Positions 9,012 to 18,877 of a stretch of 64,000 nucleotides of DNA are shown here, piece by piece. Every line of letters begins with the position of its first letter. Position 1 is the first letter of the stretch. Under the pieces are notes generated by a model. That model made no database searches and was not told where the DNA came from. It saw nothing but the letters and a program-made list of their open reading frames with translations. The stretch spans positions 2,790,001 to 2,854,000 of the forward strand of contig NZ_UHIY01000001.1 in the NCBI RefSeq assembly GCF_900460525.1, in the 5' to 3' direction. The translations under genes were made by a program, and so were the position numbers. This DNA comes from Yersinia kristensenii (GTDB lineage: Bacteria; Pseudomonadota; Gammaproteobacteria; Enterobacterales; Enterobacteriaceae).

Positions 9012-10162
9012 TGAGCTGGCAGAACAAAATAGAGCGGGGTTTACAGCAGCGGCGCGAGGCGGCAGCTTATCGCACTCGCCAGATGAATGACGGCGCTAAT
9101 GGCCGCTGGTTGCAGACGGGGGCTCGACGATATCTTAACTTTTCCAGTAATGATTATCTGGGGCTAAGTCAGGATGCCGGTGTGATTGCGGCTTGGCAGC
9201 AGGGCGCGCAGCGCTATGGGGTCGGTAGCGGCGGCTCCGGCCATGTGACCGGTTACAGCTTGCCTCATGCCCAATTGGAACAACAATTGGCCGATTGGCT
9301 GGGTTACCCACGCGCCTTGTTGTTTATCTCCGGCTATGCGGCCAATCAGGCGGTATTAGCGGCATTAACCGCTGCTGATGACCGAATTTTGGCGGATAAA
9401 CTCAGTCACGCCTCTTTGCTGGAGGCCGCCGCGCACTCAGCGGCTCAACTGCGGCGTTTTGCTCACAATCAACCCGATTCTCTGCAAAAATTGCTGCATA
9501 AGCCGTGTTCGGGCCAAACGTTGGTGGTGACGGAAGGCGTTTTTAGCATGGACGGTGACAGTGCGCCGTTGGCGGCTTTACAACAACAGACTGCGGCGGC
9601 AGGGGGTTGGTTACTGGTGGATGATGCCCATGGCATCGGCGTGCGGGGGCATGCGGGGCGGGGTAGCTGTCAGTTGCAAGGGGTGAAACCAGCGCTATTG
9701 GTAGTCACTTTTGGTAAGGCATTTGGTTTAAGCGGCGCGGCAGTATTGTGTCAGGAACCGGTGGCTGAATATTTGTTGCAATATGCACGTCACCTGATTT
9801 ACAGCACCGCGATGCCACCGGCGCAGGCCTGTGCTTTGCAAGCCGCCTTGCTGCGTATTCAGCAAGGTGATGATTTACGGCAACAACTTCAGCAACGTAT
9901 TGCGCAATTTCGGCGCGGTGCGGCAGATTTAACGCTGTCATTAGGGGCCTCTGAAACCGCCATCCAGCCGCTCTTGGTGGGTGACAATCAGCGGACAGTG
10001 GCCCTGGCGGAGCAACTGCGCACGGCGGGTTTATGGGCCACCGCCATTCGCCCGCCGACTGTCCCACCCGGTGGGGCTCGATTGCGTATTACCCTGAGTG
10101 CCGCCCACCAACGTGAGGATATCGACCGGTTGCTGGAGGTGCTATATGGCATTTGTCACTGA
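9011..10162 (+). CDS. bioF: 8-amino-7-oxononanoate synthase BioF
   Basis: BioF is a PLP-dependent oxoamine synthase joining pimeloyl-ACP and alanine to KAPA. The 383-residue protein (E. coli 384) has [21 protein letters not shown], the cofactor-binding DDAHGIG and the PLP lysine in [11 protein letters not shown] (about residue 236). It is coupled to bioB by a one-base overlap, and its last 17 bases overlap the start of bioC. Confidence 0.97.
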   Translation: MSWQNKIERGLQQRREAAAYRTRQMNDGANGRWLQTGARRYLNFSSNDYLGLSQDAGVIAAWQQGAQRYGVGSGGSGHVTGYSLPHAQLEQQLADWLGYPRALLFISGYAANQAVLAALTAADDRILADKLSHASLLEAAAHSAAQLRRFAHNQPDSLQKLLHKPCSGQTLVVTEGVFSMDGDSAPLAALQQQTAAAGGWLLVDDAHGIGVRGHAGRGSCQLQGVKPALLVVTFGKAFGLSGAAVLCQEPVAEYLLQYARHLIYSTAMPPAQACALQAALLRIQQGDDLRQQLQQRIAQFRRGAADLTLSLGASETAIQPLLVGDNQRTVALAEQLRTAGLWATAIRPPTVPPGGARLRITLSAAHQREDIDRLLEVLYGICH

Positions 10163-10940
10163 CAAGCTACCGCTGGCAATCAATCAGCGCCAAGTCAATA
10201 AACCGGCGATTGCGGCGGCTTTTAGCCGGGCTGCTGGCAGTTACGACACCGCTGCTGATTTACAGCGTGAAACCGGTCATACCTTGCTGGCCCTCGGGGT
10301 GCAGCATCCGGGGCGGTCTGTATTGGATGCGGGCTGCGGCACTGGGCATTTCTCCCGCCTGTGGCGCGATCACGGTAAGCAGGTAATTGCCTTGGATTTG
10401 GCGGTCGGGATGCTGGAACATGCCCGCCAACATCAAGCTGCCGATGACTATCTTCTCGCCGATATTGAAAATATTCCGCTAGCGGATCAATCAGTTGATA
10501 TCAGCTTTAGCAACTTAGCGGTGCAGTGGTGCGCCGATTTACCGCTAGCGTTGGCAGAACTGTATCGGGTTACACGTAGCGGAGGAATCATTCTGTTTTC
10601 GACACTGGCAAGCGGCTCGCTTGATGAGTTGGGGCGAGCGTGGCAACAGGTTGATGGCAAGCGGCATGTGAATGATTTTCTATCATTTCAGCATATTAGC
10701 GCGGCTTGTCAGAGCTATCGGCACACACTGACACCGCAGTTGTATCAGCAACAGTTTCCGAATGTCATTGCGCTTATGCGCTCGCTACAGGGCATTGGTG
10801 CCACGCATTTGCATCAGGGGCGGGAGGCTGGGTTGAGTGGCCGCGAACGCCTAATAGCCTTACAGCGCGCTTATAATATGCAATCCGGTTATTACCCGCT
10901 GAGTTACCATCTAGTTTATGGGGTTATTTATCGTGACTAA
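10146..10940 (+). CDS. bioC: Malonyl-ACP O-methyltransferase BioC
   Basis: BioC methylates malonyl-ACP to start pimeloyl chain synthesis on the fatty acid machinery. The 264-residue protein has SAM motif [13 protein letters not shown], motif II region [12 protein letters not shown] and [11 protein letters not shown] start at ATG 10146, giving [10 protein letters not shown] and then [16 protein letters not shown], the conserved beginning; the longer frame from 10098 lies wholly in bioF. The N-terminus is about a dozen residues longer than in E. coli (251 residues total). Confidence 0.95.
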   Translation: MAFVTDKLPLAINQRQVNKPAIAAAFSRAAGSYDTAADLQRETGHTLLALGVQHPGRSVLDAGCGTGHFSRLWRDHGKQVIALDLAVGMLEHARQHQAADDYLLADIENIPLADQSVDISFSNLAVQWCADLPLALAELYRVTRSGGIILFSTLASGSLDELGRAWQQVDGKRHVNDFLSFQHISAACQSYRHTLTPQLYQQQFPNVIALMRSLQGIGATHLHQGREAGLSGRERLIALQRAYNMQSGYYPLSYHLVYGVIYRD

Positions 10941-11637
10941 ACGTTGGTTTATCACCGGCACAGATACTGATGTCGGTAAGACAGTTGCCAGCTGTGCATT
11001 ATTACAAGCTGCTGCACTTGAGGGACATCGCACTGCCGGTTATAAACCGGTGGCCTCGGGCAGCCAGATGACGGCTGATGGCTTGCGTAACAGTGACGCA
11101 CTGGCGTTACAGGCTAACAGCACTCAAGTATTGTCTTATGCGCAGGTGAATCCACTGGTATTGCAAGAGGCGACCTCGCCACATATTGCTAGCGTCAGTG
11201 AAGGGCAAGAGATTCATTTATCTGTGTTATCTGAAGGATTACGTCAACTGGAGCAATCCGCTGACTGGATACTGGTCGAAGGGGCGGGGGGCTGGTTTAC
11301 TCCGCTGTCCCCCCAAGCCACTTTTGCCGATTGGGTGCAACAAGAACAATTGCCGGTGATTATGGTTGTTGGGATAAAGCTGGGGTGCATCAATCATGCA
11401 TTGTTGACGGCTTTGGCAATTGAGCAGGCGGGGCTGACTCTGGCAGGCTGGGTAACAAACGAGGTGATACCGGCTGGTAGGCGGCAATCTGAATACAGGG
11501 AAACACTGACACGGATGATAAGTGCGCCATTATTGGGGGGTATTCCCCATCTTACTGATCTTGCAACTAATCCCACCACTGAGCGGCGTGACCTTGGCCG
11601 CTATTTGGATTTGAACTTATTGGCAGTACCAAGGTAA
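10933..11637 (+). CDS. bioD: Dethiobiotin synthetase BioD
   Basis: BioD closes the ureido ring of dethiobiotin using CO2 and ATP. The 234-residue protein has the P-loop GTDTDVGKT near the N-terminus, GYKPVASGS and the nucleotide-site segment VEGAGGWFTPLS. I prefer GTG at 10933 ([11 protein letters not shown] follows, as in relatives), with GGGG about 9 bases upstream; ATG at 10918 in the same frame would add five residues. It overlaps the end of bioC by 8 bases. A strong terminator follows at 11670. Confidence 0.94.
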   Translation: MTKRWFITGTDTDVGKTVASCALLQAAALEGHRTAGYKPVASGSQMTADGLRNSDALALQANSTQVLSYAQVNPLVLQEATSPHIASVSEGQEIHLSVLSEGLRQLEQSADWILVEGAGGWFTPLSPQATFADWVQQEQLPVIMVVGIKLGCINHALLTALAIEQAGLTLAGWVTNEVIPAGRRQSEYRETLTRMISAPLLGGIPHLTDLATNPTTERRDLGRYLDLNLLAVPR

Positions 11638-11669
11638 ATACGGATTTTTAGCCATTAGACGACGAAAAG

Positions 11670-11705
11670 GGCTAATACCGGTTATTAGCCTACTTTTTCT
11701 TTTTG
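11670..11705 (+). terminator. Rho-independent terminator after bioD
   Basis: A stem GGCTAAT with ATTAGCC (7 bp) and a 7-base loop is followed by TACTTTTTCTTTTT. It ends bioBFCD before the convergent gene at 11743. Confidence 0.85.
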
Positions 11706-11742
11706 CTCCAATATGTTGCTGACGGAGCTTGCCTGCACCATA

Positions 11743-12453
11743 TCAACTGGCTAAATGCTCAATAATCATATTTTCATCCAATTGATCTAACGTCCCTTGC
11801 GCCACATTCCTGCCGCCTGCCATCAGACAGAATCTATCCGCAACATGTTGAATAAATGGCAATCTATGTTCGACTAATAATACCGTCATGCCAAGGCTAT
11901 GGCTGAGCTGGTGCAAAATATTACCCATCTCTTCACACAGTGGCGGTAACACGCCGCAACCCGGCTCATCAAGGATAAGCAGTTCCGGCTCGGCTACCAG
12001 TGCGCGGGCAATGGCCAATTGTTGCTGCTGATGGCGGCTGAGTTCGCCACCCCGCAGACGGCGTTTGTCATATAACTGGGGAAACAACTCAAACACCCAG
12101 CTCGGAATATGGCGCGATTTATGGCGGCCCGCCAATACGGCTATCAACATATTTTCCTCAACACTCATTTGGGAAAATATCTGTTGTCCTTGAGGAACAT
12201 AGCCGATGCCCAGTGCTGTCCGCCCCTCGACTGGCTGCTGTAGCAAATTCTGTGGTGGTTCATGGTTAGGCTGCCAGATCATGGTGCCACTTTTAATGGG
12301 CAGATGGCCCATGATGCAATTAATTAATGTGGTTTTCCCGACGCCGTTACGGCCAATCAGACAAGTACATTGACCGCGTGGAATCTCCAGATTGATATCC
12401 CAAAGGATATGATTCTGCCCATAGTATTGATTTACAGCGGTTAAACTTAGCAT
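11743..12453 (-). CDS. Orphan ABC transporter ATPase, UrtE/LivF type
   Basis: The 236-residue protein resembles UrtE, the second ATPase of urea (UrtABCDE) importers: start LTAVNQYYGQNHILWDI, Walker A LIGRNGVGKTTL (about 32-43), YVPQGQQIF and Q-rich QQQQLAIARALVAEPELLILDEP. Several motifs are altered. The signature is LSRHQQQQ instead of LSGGQQQQ, and after Walker B it reads GCGVLPP instead of the usual TEGIQPS. No permease, second ATPase or binding protein gene is near; neighbours are bioD (convergent) and uvrB (divergent). A candidate sigma-54 promoter (12616-12632) and NtrC site (12749-12765) lie upstream. It may be a relic of a deleted urea operon or an ATPase with a new use. The ATG has AAGGAG 8 bases upstream. 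Confidence 0.8.
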   Translation of the reverse strand: MLSLTAVNQYYGQNHILWDINLEIPRGQCTCLIGRNGVGKTTLINCIMGHLPIKSGTMIWQPNHEPPQNLLQQPVEGRTALGIGYVPQGQQIFSQMSVEENMLIAVLAGRHKSRHIPSWVFELFPQLYDKRRLRGGELSRHQQQQLAIARALVAEPELLILDEPGCGVLPPLCEEMGNILHQLSHSLGMTVLLVEHRLPFIQHVADRFCLMAGGRNVAQGTLDQLDENMIIEHLAS

Positions 12454-12615
12454 CAGTGCTTCTCCTTAGTCAGTCTCAGTTGTTCACAGGTATCCCGGTG
12501 TTCTGTAACGGCTAGTGAAGGATTAACCAGCAAATCTGAATACTGGATAGCGGCAGCACAGCATAAAAAACCACCTTTCTGATGAGGGGTTGCAAGTCAC
12601 TATCTACCAAGATCA

Positions 12616-12632
12616 AGCAACTCTTGGGCCAA
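12616..12632 (-). promoter_or_regulatory. Candidate sigma-54 promoter for the UrtE-like gene
   Basis: On the minus strand the sequence TTGGCCCAAGAGTTGCT matches the sigma-54 pattern TGGCAC-N5-TTGCT with one mismatch, and the GG and GC elements have the required 10-base spacing. Transcription would start near 12605 and leave a leader of about 150 bases before the gene. Confidence 0.55.
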
Positions 12633-12748
12633 GTTGTGGCGAACCGAGCCAAAATAGGTATGTTAATGGGCTGTAAATGGTTTTGGTGCGCGAGAATACA
12701 CACAAATAGCTCAAACTGCGGGGGGATAGGAGAGGAACCGGCATTTTT

Positions 12749-12765
12749 TGCACTTAAGCAGTGCT
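12749..12765. promoter_or_regulatory. Candidate NtrC binding site
   Basis: TGCAC, 7 bases, GTGCT differs from the NtrC consensus TGCAC-N7-GTGCA only in the last base. It lies about 145 bases upstream of the predicted sigma-54 start, a usual distance for an NtrC enhancer. A further half-site GGTGCA is at 12780-12785. Confidence 0.5.
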
Positions 12766-12987
12766 ATCAAGTAGAACATGGTGCAAACGATATAGTCACG
12801 CCGGTGAGTGTTGAGTTGGTACACCTGGAATGTTGAGATTATAGAATTAGCAAATAGATTTGTTAGCATTAATTGAAATATGCGGTGAAATAAAAATGTA
12901 AAAAAAACACTAAAAAAGCCAGTTTGTCACTATTACATCGCTAAGCTTTGCTTTTCGCCAACACGCGGCCCTCATGGGGTTGAATGA

Positions 12988-13012
12988 GTTATCCACCATT
13001 CCTGTGGATAAC
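12988..13012. promoter_or_regulatory. Inverted pair of DnaA boxes upstream of uvrB
   Basis: GTTATCCAC, 7 bases, GTGGATAAC is a perfect inverted repeat. Its right arm is a consensus DnaA box (TTATCCACA on the minus strand) and its left arm, TTATCCACC, differs at the last base. DnaA boxes are known in the distal promoter region of E. coli uvrB. Confidence 0.75.
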
Positions 13013-13311
13013 CTTGTGCATTAGCCATAGAAAACTAAAGGCAGACGAGAGCGGGCGCGGCTTCCGCTCGTGTTGTCCGGATTCTCGACTTTTTAATAAA
13101 ATACTTTTATTTCAATGTGTTAACTAAAATCAAGCATTCAAAAAATATGGCTTGTATATATGGATGATCTTTAATCAATTAACTATCAGTAATATATTTA
13201 TGTTAACGGCTGGGGATAAGAATACGTTGAGGGTGCAAATGTTAGTAGCATGTCACTGAAATAATGCAAAGGTTCTCGCATTGAGAGATATTTCGGCATT
13301 TTGCTGCTTGA

Positions 13312-13331
13312 AGCTGGTTTTATATCCAGTA
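13312..13331. promoter_or_regulatory. LexA (SOS) box of uvrB
   Basis: AGCTGGTTTTATATCCAGTA has the LexA core CTG-N10-CAG with an AT-rich centre and resembles the E. coli uvrB operator. It lies 80 bases upstream of the start codon. Confidence 0.82.
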
Positions 13332-13411
13332 TCATAGCAGTGGCAAAAATCTATGGGGCTTTCATAATTAGCCTCCTGACAGTGTGTATTTCTCCGGCGG
13401 GTAACAAATTC

Positions 13412-15424
13412 ATGAGTAAATTATTCAAACTACATTCTGAGTTTAAGCCAGCAGGTGACCAGCCTGAGGCCATCCGTAAACTGGAGGAGGGGCTGGAAAA
13501 TGGTCTGGCCCACCAAACGCTGTTAGGGGTGACGGGCTCGGGTAAAACCTTTACGGTTGCCAATGTTATTGCTGATTTGAATCGACCCACGATGGTGCTA
13601 GCGCCCAACAAAACCTTGGCGGCACAGCTTTATGGCGAGATGAAAGAGTTTTTCCCCGATAACGCAGTAGAATATTTCGTCTCTTACTATGACTATTATC
13701 AGCCTGAAGCCTATGTCCCAAGCTCTGATACCTTTATTGAGAAAGATGCCTCGGTAAACGAGCATATCGAGCAAATGCGGCTATCGGCGACTAAGGCCCT
13801 GCTGGAGCGGCGTGATGTCGTGGTGGTGGCCTCGGTCTCTGCCATTTATGGTTTGGGTGACCCTGATTTATACCTGAAAATGATGCTGCATTTAACCAAG
13901 GGCATGATAATTGATCAGCGCGCAATTTTACGGCGTTTGTCAGAGTTGCAATACAGTCGCAATGATCAGGTATTTCAACGCGGTACTTTCCGGGTACGTG
14001 GTGAGGTTATCGACATCTTCCCGGCGGAATCTGATGAATGGGCTGTGCGGGTTGAGTTATTTGATGAGGAAGTCGAGCGCTTATCCATCTTTGATCCACT
14101 CACTGGCCAGTTACAGCACGAAGTTCCCCGTTTTACTGTTTATCCTAAAACGCACTATGTGACCCCGAGGGAGCGAATTTTACAGGCAATGGAAGACATC
14201 AAAGTTGAGCTGGCTGAGCGGCGTCAGGTGCTATTAGCCAACAACAAATTGGTTGAAGAACAGCGTATTACGCAGCGAACTCAGTTTGACTTGGAAATGA
14301 TGAATGAGCTGGGCTATTGCTCCGGCATTGAAAACTATTCTCGCTATCTTTCTGGCCGTGGGCCGGGTGAAGCGCCGCCAACACTCTTCGATTACTTACC
14401 GGCGGATGGTTTGCTGATTGTTGATGAATCTCACGTCACTATCCCGCAAATCGGTGGGATGTACAAAGGTGACCGTTCGCGTAAAGAAACATTGGTGGAA
14501 TATGGCTTCCGACTGCCATCGGCGCTGGATAACCGCCCTATGCGTTTTGAAGAATTCGAAGCTCTGGCGCCCCAGACCATTTATGTTTCGGCTACACCAG
14601 GCAAATATGAACTGGAGAAATCCGGTGGCGATATTATTGAGCAGGTGGTGCGCCCAACTGGCTTGCTCGACCCATTGATTGAGGTGCGCCCTGTGGCAAC
14701 ACAGGTGGATGATTTGCTGTCAGAGATCCGCATCCGCGCCGCGATTAATGAGCGGGTACTGGTGACCACGCTGACTAAGCGGATGGCTGAAGATTTAACT
14801 GAGTATCTGGTAGAACATGGTGCGCGGGTACGTTACTTGCATTCGGATATTGATACCGTTGAGCGCGTAGAGATTATCCGCGATTTGCGGCTGGGCGAGT
14901 TTGATGTGCTGGTGGGGATCAACTTACTGCGAGAAGGGCTGGATATGCCGGAGGTTTCTCTCGTCGCTATCCTTGATGCGGATAAAGAAGGTTTCCTGCG
15001 CTCTGAGCGCTCCTTAATCCAGACCATTGGCCGTGCAGCACGTAACCTCAATGGTAAAGCTATTCTTTATGGCGACAGAATTACAGCCTCGATGGAAAAA
15101 GCCATTGGCGAAACGCAGCGGCGTCGGGCTAAGCAGCAAACTTACAATGAAGAGCGTGGCATTATTCCACAGGGGCTCAACAAGAAAGTCGGCGATATTC
15201 TGCAATTGGGCCAACCTTCACTGCGTGGCAAAGGGAAAGGGCGGGGCGGTAAAGTGGTTGATACCCATGATTATCAATCTCTGGCACCGAAAGCGCTTGA
15301 TCAAAAAATCCGGGAGTTGGAAGCGAAAATGTACACTCACGCGCAAAATCTGGAGTTCGAACAGGCGGCAGAATTACGCGATCAGGTACATCAGCTGCGC
15401 CAGCAGTTTATCGCCATATCTTAA
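13412..15424 (+). CDS. uvrB: Excinuclease ABC subunit UvrB
   Basis: UvrB is the damage-verifying subunit of nucleotide excision repair; it is loaded by UvrA and then recruits UvrC. The 670-residue protein has Walker A GVTGSGKT with K45, the DNA-clamping beta-hairpin [18 protein letters not shown] in [10 protein letters not shown], helicase motif [12 protein letters not shown], and the C-terminal UVR domain (about 630-665). The ATG at 13412 gives [11 protein letters not shown], the family start; the open frame extends 37 codons upstream through the LexA box and is not coding. It is SOS-controlled by the box at 13312. Confidence 0.98.
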   Translation: MSKLFKLHSEFKPAGDQPEAIRKLEEGLENGLAHQTLLGVTGSGKTFTVANVIADLNRPTMVLAPNKTLAAQLYGEMKEFFPDNAVEYFVSYYDYYQPEAYVPSSDTFIEKDASVNEHIEQMRLSATKALLERRDVVVVASVSAIYGLGDPDLYLKMMLHLTKGMIIDQRAILRRLSELQYSRNDQVFQRGTFRVRGEVIDIFPAESDEWAVRVELFDEEVERLSIFDPLTGQLQHEVPRFTVYPKTHYVTPRERILQAMEDIKVELAERRQVLLANNKLVEEQRITQRTQFDLEMMNELGYCSGIENYSRYLSGRGPGEAPPTLFDYLPADGLLIVDESHVTIPQIGGMYKGDRSRKETLVEYGFRLPSALDNRPMRFEEFEALAPQTIYVSATPGKYELEKSGGDIIEQVVRPTGLLDPLIEVRPVATQVDDLLSEIRIRAAINERVLVTTLTKRMAEDLTEYLVEHGARVRYLHSDIDTVERVEIIRDLRLGEFDVLVGINLLREGLDMPEVSLVAILDADKEGFLRSERSLIQTIGRAARNLNGKAILYGDRITASMEKAIGETQRRRAKQQTYNEERGIIPQGLNKKVGDILQLGQPSLRGKGKGRGGKVVDTHDYQSLAPKALDQKIRELEAKMYTHAQNLEFEQAAELRDQVHQLRQQFIAIS

Positions 15425-15430
15425 TAGCTT

Positions 15431-15464
15431 GCGGCATACCTCGATTCCTCGTAAGGTGTGCCGC
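15431..15464. terminator. Hairpin after uvrB
   Basis: GCGGCATACCT pairs with AGGTGTGCCGC over 11 bp (one G-U) around a 12-base loop. The following T run is poor, so termination may be partial or Rho-assisted. Confidence 0.5.
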
Positions 15465-15499
15465 TAAATTTAGGGTTAATAGATAAATAAAAAGGGAAA

Positions 15500-15760
15500 A
15501 TGATGAACGACCATGTATCAAAAGATCCGTTACACGGCATTACCCTTGAACAATTGTTGACCAAATTGGTCGAGCACTATGGCTGGGAAGAGTTGGCACA
15601 CCGCATTCGGATCAACTGTTTCATCAGCGATCCGAGCATTAAATCTAGTTTGAAATTTTTGCGGCGAACTCCGTGGGCGCGTACTAAAGTGGAAGAGCTA
15701 TACATCCACATGAATGATACTGCGGCTTTAGAAGAAAAATTTCGTAACTCACTGGGCTAG
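15500..15760 (+). CDS. VF530/DUF2132 family small protein
   Basis: This 86-residue protein matches the VF530 family (DUF2132): short alpha-helical proteins known mainly from proteobacteria, with an NMR structure but no established function. Typical are the start [21 protein letters not shown], the segment [19 protein letters not shown] and [13 protein letters not shown]. Tandem ATG codons (15500, 15503) follow a GGGAAA stretch. Its stop codon sits in the palindrome CTAG shared with the stop of the convergent ybhK homologue, so the two genes overlap by four bases. Confidence 0.85.
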   Translation: MMNDHVSKDPLHGITLEQLLTKLVEHYGWEELAHRIRINCFISDPSIKSSLKFLRRTPWARTKVEELYIHMNDTAALEEKFRNSLG

Positions 15761-16689
15761 CCCACTGACACAGAACTTACGCCACCCAATTGCTGTAAGG
15801 TGGTTTCCAGCGCCAGGCGCAGTAGCTCCCTGTCATGGCGATAGGGGATATCTTTGGCTTCCAAGGGCTGCTGTACAATGATTCTGTCCGTAACTCCGCT
15901 GATATCAATACGCGGGCTGACAATAGCGGCATCAATGATTTTTCTGCCAATCTTACTTTCCATTATTGCCAGTTTTTCGTGCAATGACAGCTCCGCGGCG
16001 GCGATACTTAGCTCGCGCCCTAGGTTGCCAATATAAATCATACTGGCCGAGCTACGCCGTAGAGCTTGAGTGAGATCATCGAGCAATAACAGTGGCATCA
16101 GGCTAGTCAAAAAACTGCCCGGGCCGATTAAAATAACATCCGCCTGGCTGATAGCTTCAATCGCTTCCTTGGTTGCATGGACATGGGGTGATAGCAGCAT
16201 TTCTTGTGGCATATGTGCAAGTTGGTCAATGTTGACTTCACCGTAAATCGGATGCCCTTCAGTATCTATGGCCAGCAAGTCGACAGGTTGTTCTGACATT
16301 GGGATCAACCATGCATCGATTTTCAGCAAACTACGCACCAGATTAATGGCTTCAAGAGGGCGGATGCTAAGGTGGTCCAGCGATTTGAGCATTAAATTGC
16401 CCAGATTATGGCCCGCCAGTTCACCATTGCCGGTAAAACGGTATTCGAACATTGCGGAAGCTACACTGGGTTCAGTGATCAATTGATTCAGACAATTACG
16501 AGTATCCCCCCAGGCAATTCCCCCCTCGGAGCGGCGTATGCGGCCGGTCGACCCCCCATTATCAGTGGTGGTAACAATACCGGTCAGGCGTGAACCTAAA
16601 GATGAAAGAGCTGACATCACCCGCCCCAGCCCATGCCCTCCACCTAATGCAACTACCCGGTCGAGATCCGCTAATGTGCGATTTCGCAT
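15757..16689 (-). CDS. ybhK: YvcK/YbhK family gluconeogenesis-factor-like protein
   Basis: This 310-residue protein (E. coli YbhK 302) belongs to the CofD/YvcK fold. Bacillus YvcK is needed for growth on gluconeogenic substrates and for cell shape; the E. coli role is unclear. Conserved features are [11 protein letters not shown] near the N-terminus, [14 protein letters not shown] (nucleotide-sugar site), [17 protein letters not shown] and IIGPGSF-type [14 protein letters not shown]. It has a short extra tail after the E. coli end point. It is divergent from moaA across a 454-base regulatory region and convergent with the VF530 gene. Confidence 0.93.
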   Translation of the reverse strand: MRNRTLADLDRVVALGGGHGLGRVMSALSSLGSRLTGIVTTTDNGGSTGRIRRSEGGIAWGDTRNCLNQLITEPSVASAMFEYRFTGNGELAGHNLGNLMLKSLDHLSIRPLEAINLVRSLLKIDAWLIPMSEQPVDLLAIDTEGHPIYGEVNIDQLAHMPQEMLLSPHVHATKEAIEAISQADVILIGPGSFLTSLMPLLLLDDLTQALRRSSASMIYIGNLGRELSIAAAELSLHEKLAIMESKIGRKIIDAAIVSPRIDISGVTDRIIVQQPLEAKDIPYRHDRELLRLALETTLQQLGGVSSVSVG

Positions 16690-16858
16690 ATTTTTCCTGC
16701 CTAAATATTGTAATAAGCATAGCTAATGGTGAAATTGCTGCATAAGTTAACGGATTTGCTGCCAAAACGCGATAAAAGCCATGATTTTCGTGATTTTAAA
16801 CAAAGTATTAGCCGCGGAATAAAATAAGCTCAATAACCCTAATTTTTGTGGCGTAAGT

Positions 16859-16882
16859 CGTTGTATATAAAAATATATAACG
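16859..16882. promoter_or_regulatory. ModE box upstream of moaA
   Basis: CGTTGTAT, 8 bases, ATATAACG has the same 8-8-8 geometry as the modA operator and one changed base. In E. coli, ModE-molybdate activates moaABCDE from upstream sites, so the same role is likely here. It lies 159 bases before the riboswitch. Confidence 0.75.
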
Positions 16883-17017
16883 AAAAACAGCGATTGGCTA
16901 TCTTGTCGTTTTAGCGTTAGAATCTGCAAATAAAGTAAGGTCTTTGGCGGTTAGCCGCTGTAGCGAATTTTGCTTTTTTAACCATGGTTCAGTTAGCTGC
17001 GAGCAAACAGCGTCTGA

Positions 17018-17131
17018 GCACAAACTCCTAGCCTTGGTGTCTACGTTGTTGCTTTTATGGACAATATGATGCTCTGGCCGTGGCTTTATGCCACCAGGGT
17101 GCGAGGTAGAAATGCCTGCATCTCCCGTATT
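17018..17131 (+). ncRNA. Moco RNA motif (molybdenum cofactor riboswitch) in the moaA leader
   Basis: The 5' leader of moaA contains the conserved blocks of the Moco RNA: ACTCCTAGCC, GCTCTGGCC, CCACCAGGGTGCGAGG and AAATGCCTGCATCTCCCG, in that order, ending 12 bases before the start codon. In E. coli this RNA lowers moa expression when Moco is plentiful. Boundaries are approximate. Confidence 0.88.
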
Positions 17132-17143
17132 TGGAAAGGTGTT

Positions 17144-18124
17144 ATGGTACAACTTACAGACGCATTTGCGCGCAAGTTCTATTATTTGCGCCTATCGATT
17201 ACAGATGTGTGCAATTTTCGTTGCACATATTGCCTGCCTGATGGCTATCGCCCGGACGGATTAAAAAGTTTCCTAAGCCTAGACGAAATAAGTCGCGTCA
17301 GCCGTGCATTTGCCATGTTAGGAACTGAAAAAATCCGTTTAACTGGCGGCGAGCCGTCTATGCGCCGCGATTTTACCGACATCATCGCCACCATTCGTCA
17401 AAATTCCGCGATCCGCACTTTGGCGGTGACCACCAATGGTTATCGTTTAGCGCGTGATGCCGCACAGTGGCGCGAGGCGGGGTTGACGGCGATTAATGTC
17501 AGTGTTGATAGCCTCGACCCTCGACAATTTCATGCCATCACTGGGCAAGATAAATTTCATCAAGTGATGCAAGGGATTGATGCCGCCTTTGATGCGGGTT
17601 TTGAGAAAGTCAAAATCAATGCCGTACTGATGCGGGATGTCAATGACAAGAATCTCGGGGCATTCCTTAGCTGGATAAAATCTCGGCCCATTCAACTGCG
17701 ATTTATCGAATTGATGGAGACCGGTGAGGGCGGCAATATGTTCCGCAAACACCATGTTTCCGGTGATGTTATCCGTCAGCAATTACTCCAGCAAGGCTGG
17801 CAACAGCAAGAGCGCGCCCGCAGTGACGGCCCCGCTCAAGTGTTCCATCACCCGGACTACTTAGGGGAGATTGGGCTTATCATGCCTTATGAGAAAGACT
17901 TCTGTGCCAGTTGCAACCGCCTACGTGTTTCTGCACTGGGAAACCTGCATTTATGCTTATTTGGCGAGCAGGGTATCACGCTGCGTGATTTGTTAGGCAG
18001 TGATGACCAGCAATATGAATTAATGGCGCGAATTCAAAGTGCATTGCAAACCAAGAAGCAAACTCATTTCTTGCATCAAGGTAATAGCGGCATTACGCAA
18101 AATTTATCATTTATTGGTGGCTGA
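17144..18124 (+). CDS. moaA: GTP 3',8-cyclase MoaA
   Basis: MoaA is a radical-SAM enzyme that rearranges GTP in the first step of molybdenum cofactor synthesis. The 326-residue protein has the N-terminal cluster cysteines C23, C27 and C30 (CNFRCTYC), the SAM segment LTGGEP, the C-terminal cluster in [10 protein letters not shown] with a further cysteine in LHLCLFGE, and the essential C-terminal Gly-Gly. The start at 17144 gives [18 protein letters not shown] with GAAAGG upstream; the frame is open 29 codons upstream through the riboswitch. moaB, which follows moaA in E. coli, is absent here; moaC follows after 31 bases. Confidence 0.97.
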   Translation: MVQLTDAFARKFYYLRLSITDVCNFRCTYCLPDGYRPDGLKSFLSLDEISRVSRAFAMLGTEKIRLTGGEPSMRRDFTDIIATIRQNSAIRTLAVTTNGYRLARDAAQWREAGLTAINVSVDSLDPRQFHAITGQDKFHQVMQGIDAAFDAGFEKVKINAVLMRDVNDKNLGAFLSWIKSRPIQLRFIELMETGEGGNMFRKHHVSGDVIRQQLLQQGWQQQERARSDGPAQVFHHPDYLGEIGLIMPYEKDFCASCNRLRVSALGNLHLCLFGEQGITLRDLLGSDDQQYELMARIQSALQTKKQTHFLHQGNSGITQNLSFIGG

Positions 18125-18155
18125 TTGGCTGCAACATTAAGAACAAAGGTTATAT

Positions 18156-18635
18156 ATGACCCAATTGACTCACATTAATGCCGCTGGCGAAGCCCATATG
18201 GTGGATGTATCCGCCAAAGTTGAAACTGTACGTGAAGCGCGTGCGGAAGCCTTTGTTGAAATGCATGCCGCGACATTGGCGATGATTATTGATGGTAGCC
18301 ATCATAAAGGCGATGTGTTTGCCACCGCACGAATTGCCGGTATTCAAGCGGCAAAAAAAACCTGGGAATTGATTCCCCTGTGCCACCCGTTATTACTGAC
18401 TAAAGTAGAAGTCCAACTGGAAGCGCAGCCGGAGCACAATCGAGTTCGTATCGAGTCCTGCTGCCGCCTGACAGGTAAAACTGGGGTGGAAATGGAAGCC
18501 TTGACGGCGGCATCCGTCGCGGCGCTGACCATTTACGACATGTGTAAAGCCGTACAAAAAGACATGATAATTGGCCCGGTTCGCCTGTTGGCGAAAAGTG
18601 GCGGTAAATCTGGTGATTTTAAGGTAAACCCATGA
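18156..18635 (+). CDS. moaC: Cyclic pyranopterin monophosphate synthase MoaC
   Basis: MoaC converts the MoaA product to cyclic pyranopterin monophosphate. The 159-residue protein (E. coli 161) has all family blocks: [51 protein letters not shown], and the lysine-rich [10 protein letters not shown] end. AAAGG lies 8 bases upstream of the ATG. It overlaps moaD by four bases (ATGA). Confidence 0.97.
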   Translation: MTQLTHINAAGEAHMVDVSAKVETVREARAEAFVEMHAATLAMIIDGSHHKGDVFATARIAGIQAAKKTWELIPLCHPLLLTKVEVQLEAQPEHNRVRIESCCRLTGKTGVEMEALTAASVAALTIYDMCKAVQKDMIIGPVRLLAKSGGKSGDFKVNP

Positions 18636-18877
18636 TTGAAATTCTATTTTTTGCTCAGGTGCGTGAGTTGGTGGGGACAGACCGCTTGCAAGTGGCTGCG
18701 GAGTTTTCAACCGTTGACGCTTTGCGCCAATCTTTGTGTCAACGGGGTGACCGCTGGCAGTTGGCTCTCGAAGAGGGGAAATTGCTCACAGCAGTGAATC
18801 AATCGCTGGTCAATGCTCAACACCCCTTGGTGGCTGGGGATGAAGTGGCTTTCTTCCCGCCGGTGACGGGAGGTTAA
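18632..18877 (+). CDS. moaD: Molybdopterin synthase sulfur-carrier subunit MoaD
   Basis: MoaD is a ubiquitin-like small protein that donates sulfur from its thiocarboxylated C-terminal glycine. The 81-residue product starts [13 protein letters not shown] and ends FFPPVTGG, the Gly-Gly tail needed for activation by MoeB. It overlaps moaC by four bases and shares one base with moaE, so the three are translationally coupled. Confidence 0.96.
   Translation: MIEILFFAQVRELVGTDRLQVAAEFSTVDALRQSLCQRGDRWQLALEEGKLLTAVNQSLVNAQHPLVAGDEVAFFPPVTGG

Larger units (their letters stand above)
12454..13411. other. Long intergenic region between the UrtE-like gene and uvrB
   Basis: No gene is supported in these 958 bases. 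Besides the sigma-54/NtrC candidates it holds an inverted pair of DnaA boxes and a LexA box, which belong to uvrB. Open frames on both strands here lack ribosome binding sites and resemblance to any family. Confidence 0.7.

Noticed and set aside
12453..12596. A 47-codon open stretch on the minus strand ending in TGA that overlaps the ATG of the UrtE-like gene
   Set aside because: It has no ATG or GTG start and no family resemblance; it might be a relic of an upstream gene, but nothing supports this.
12582..12836. An 84-codon plus-strand frame in the uvrB upstream region
   Set aside because: No ribosome binding site, no homology, and it overlaps the candidate NtrC site.
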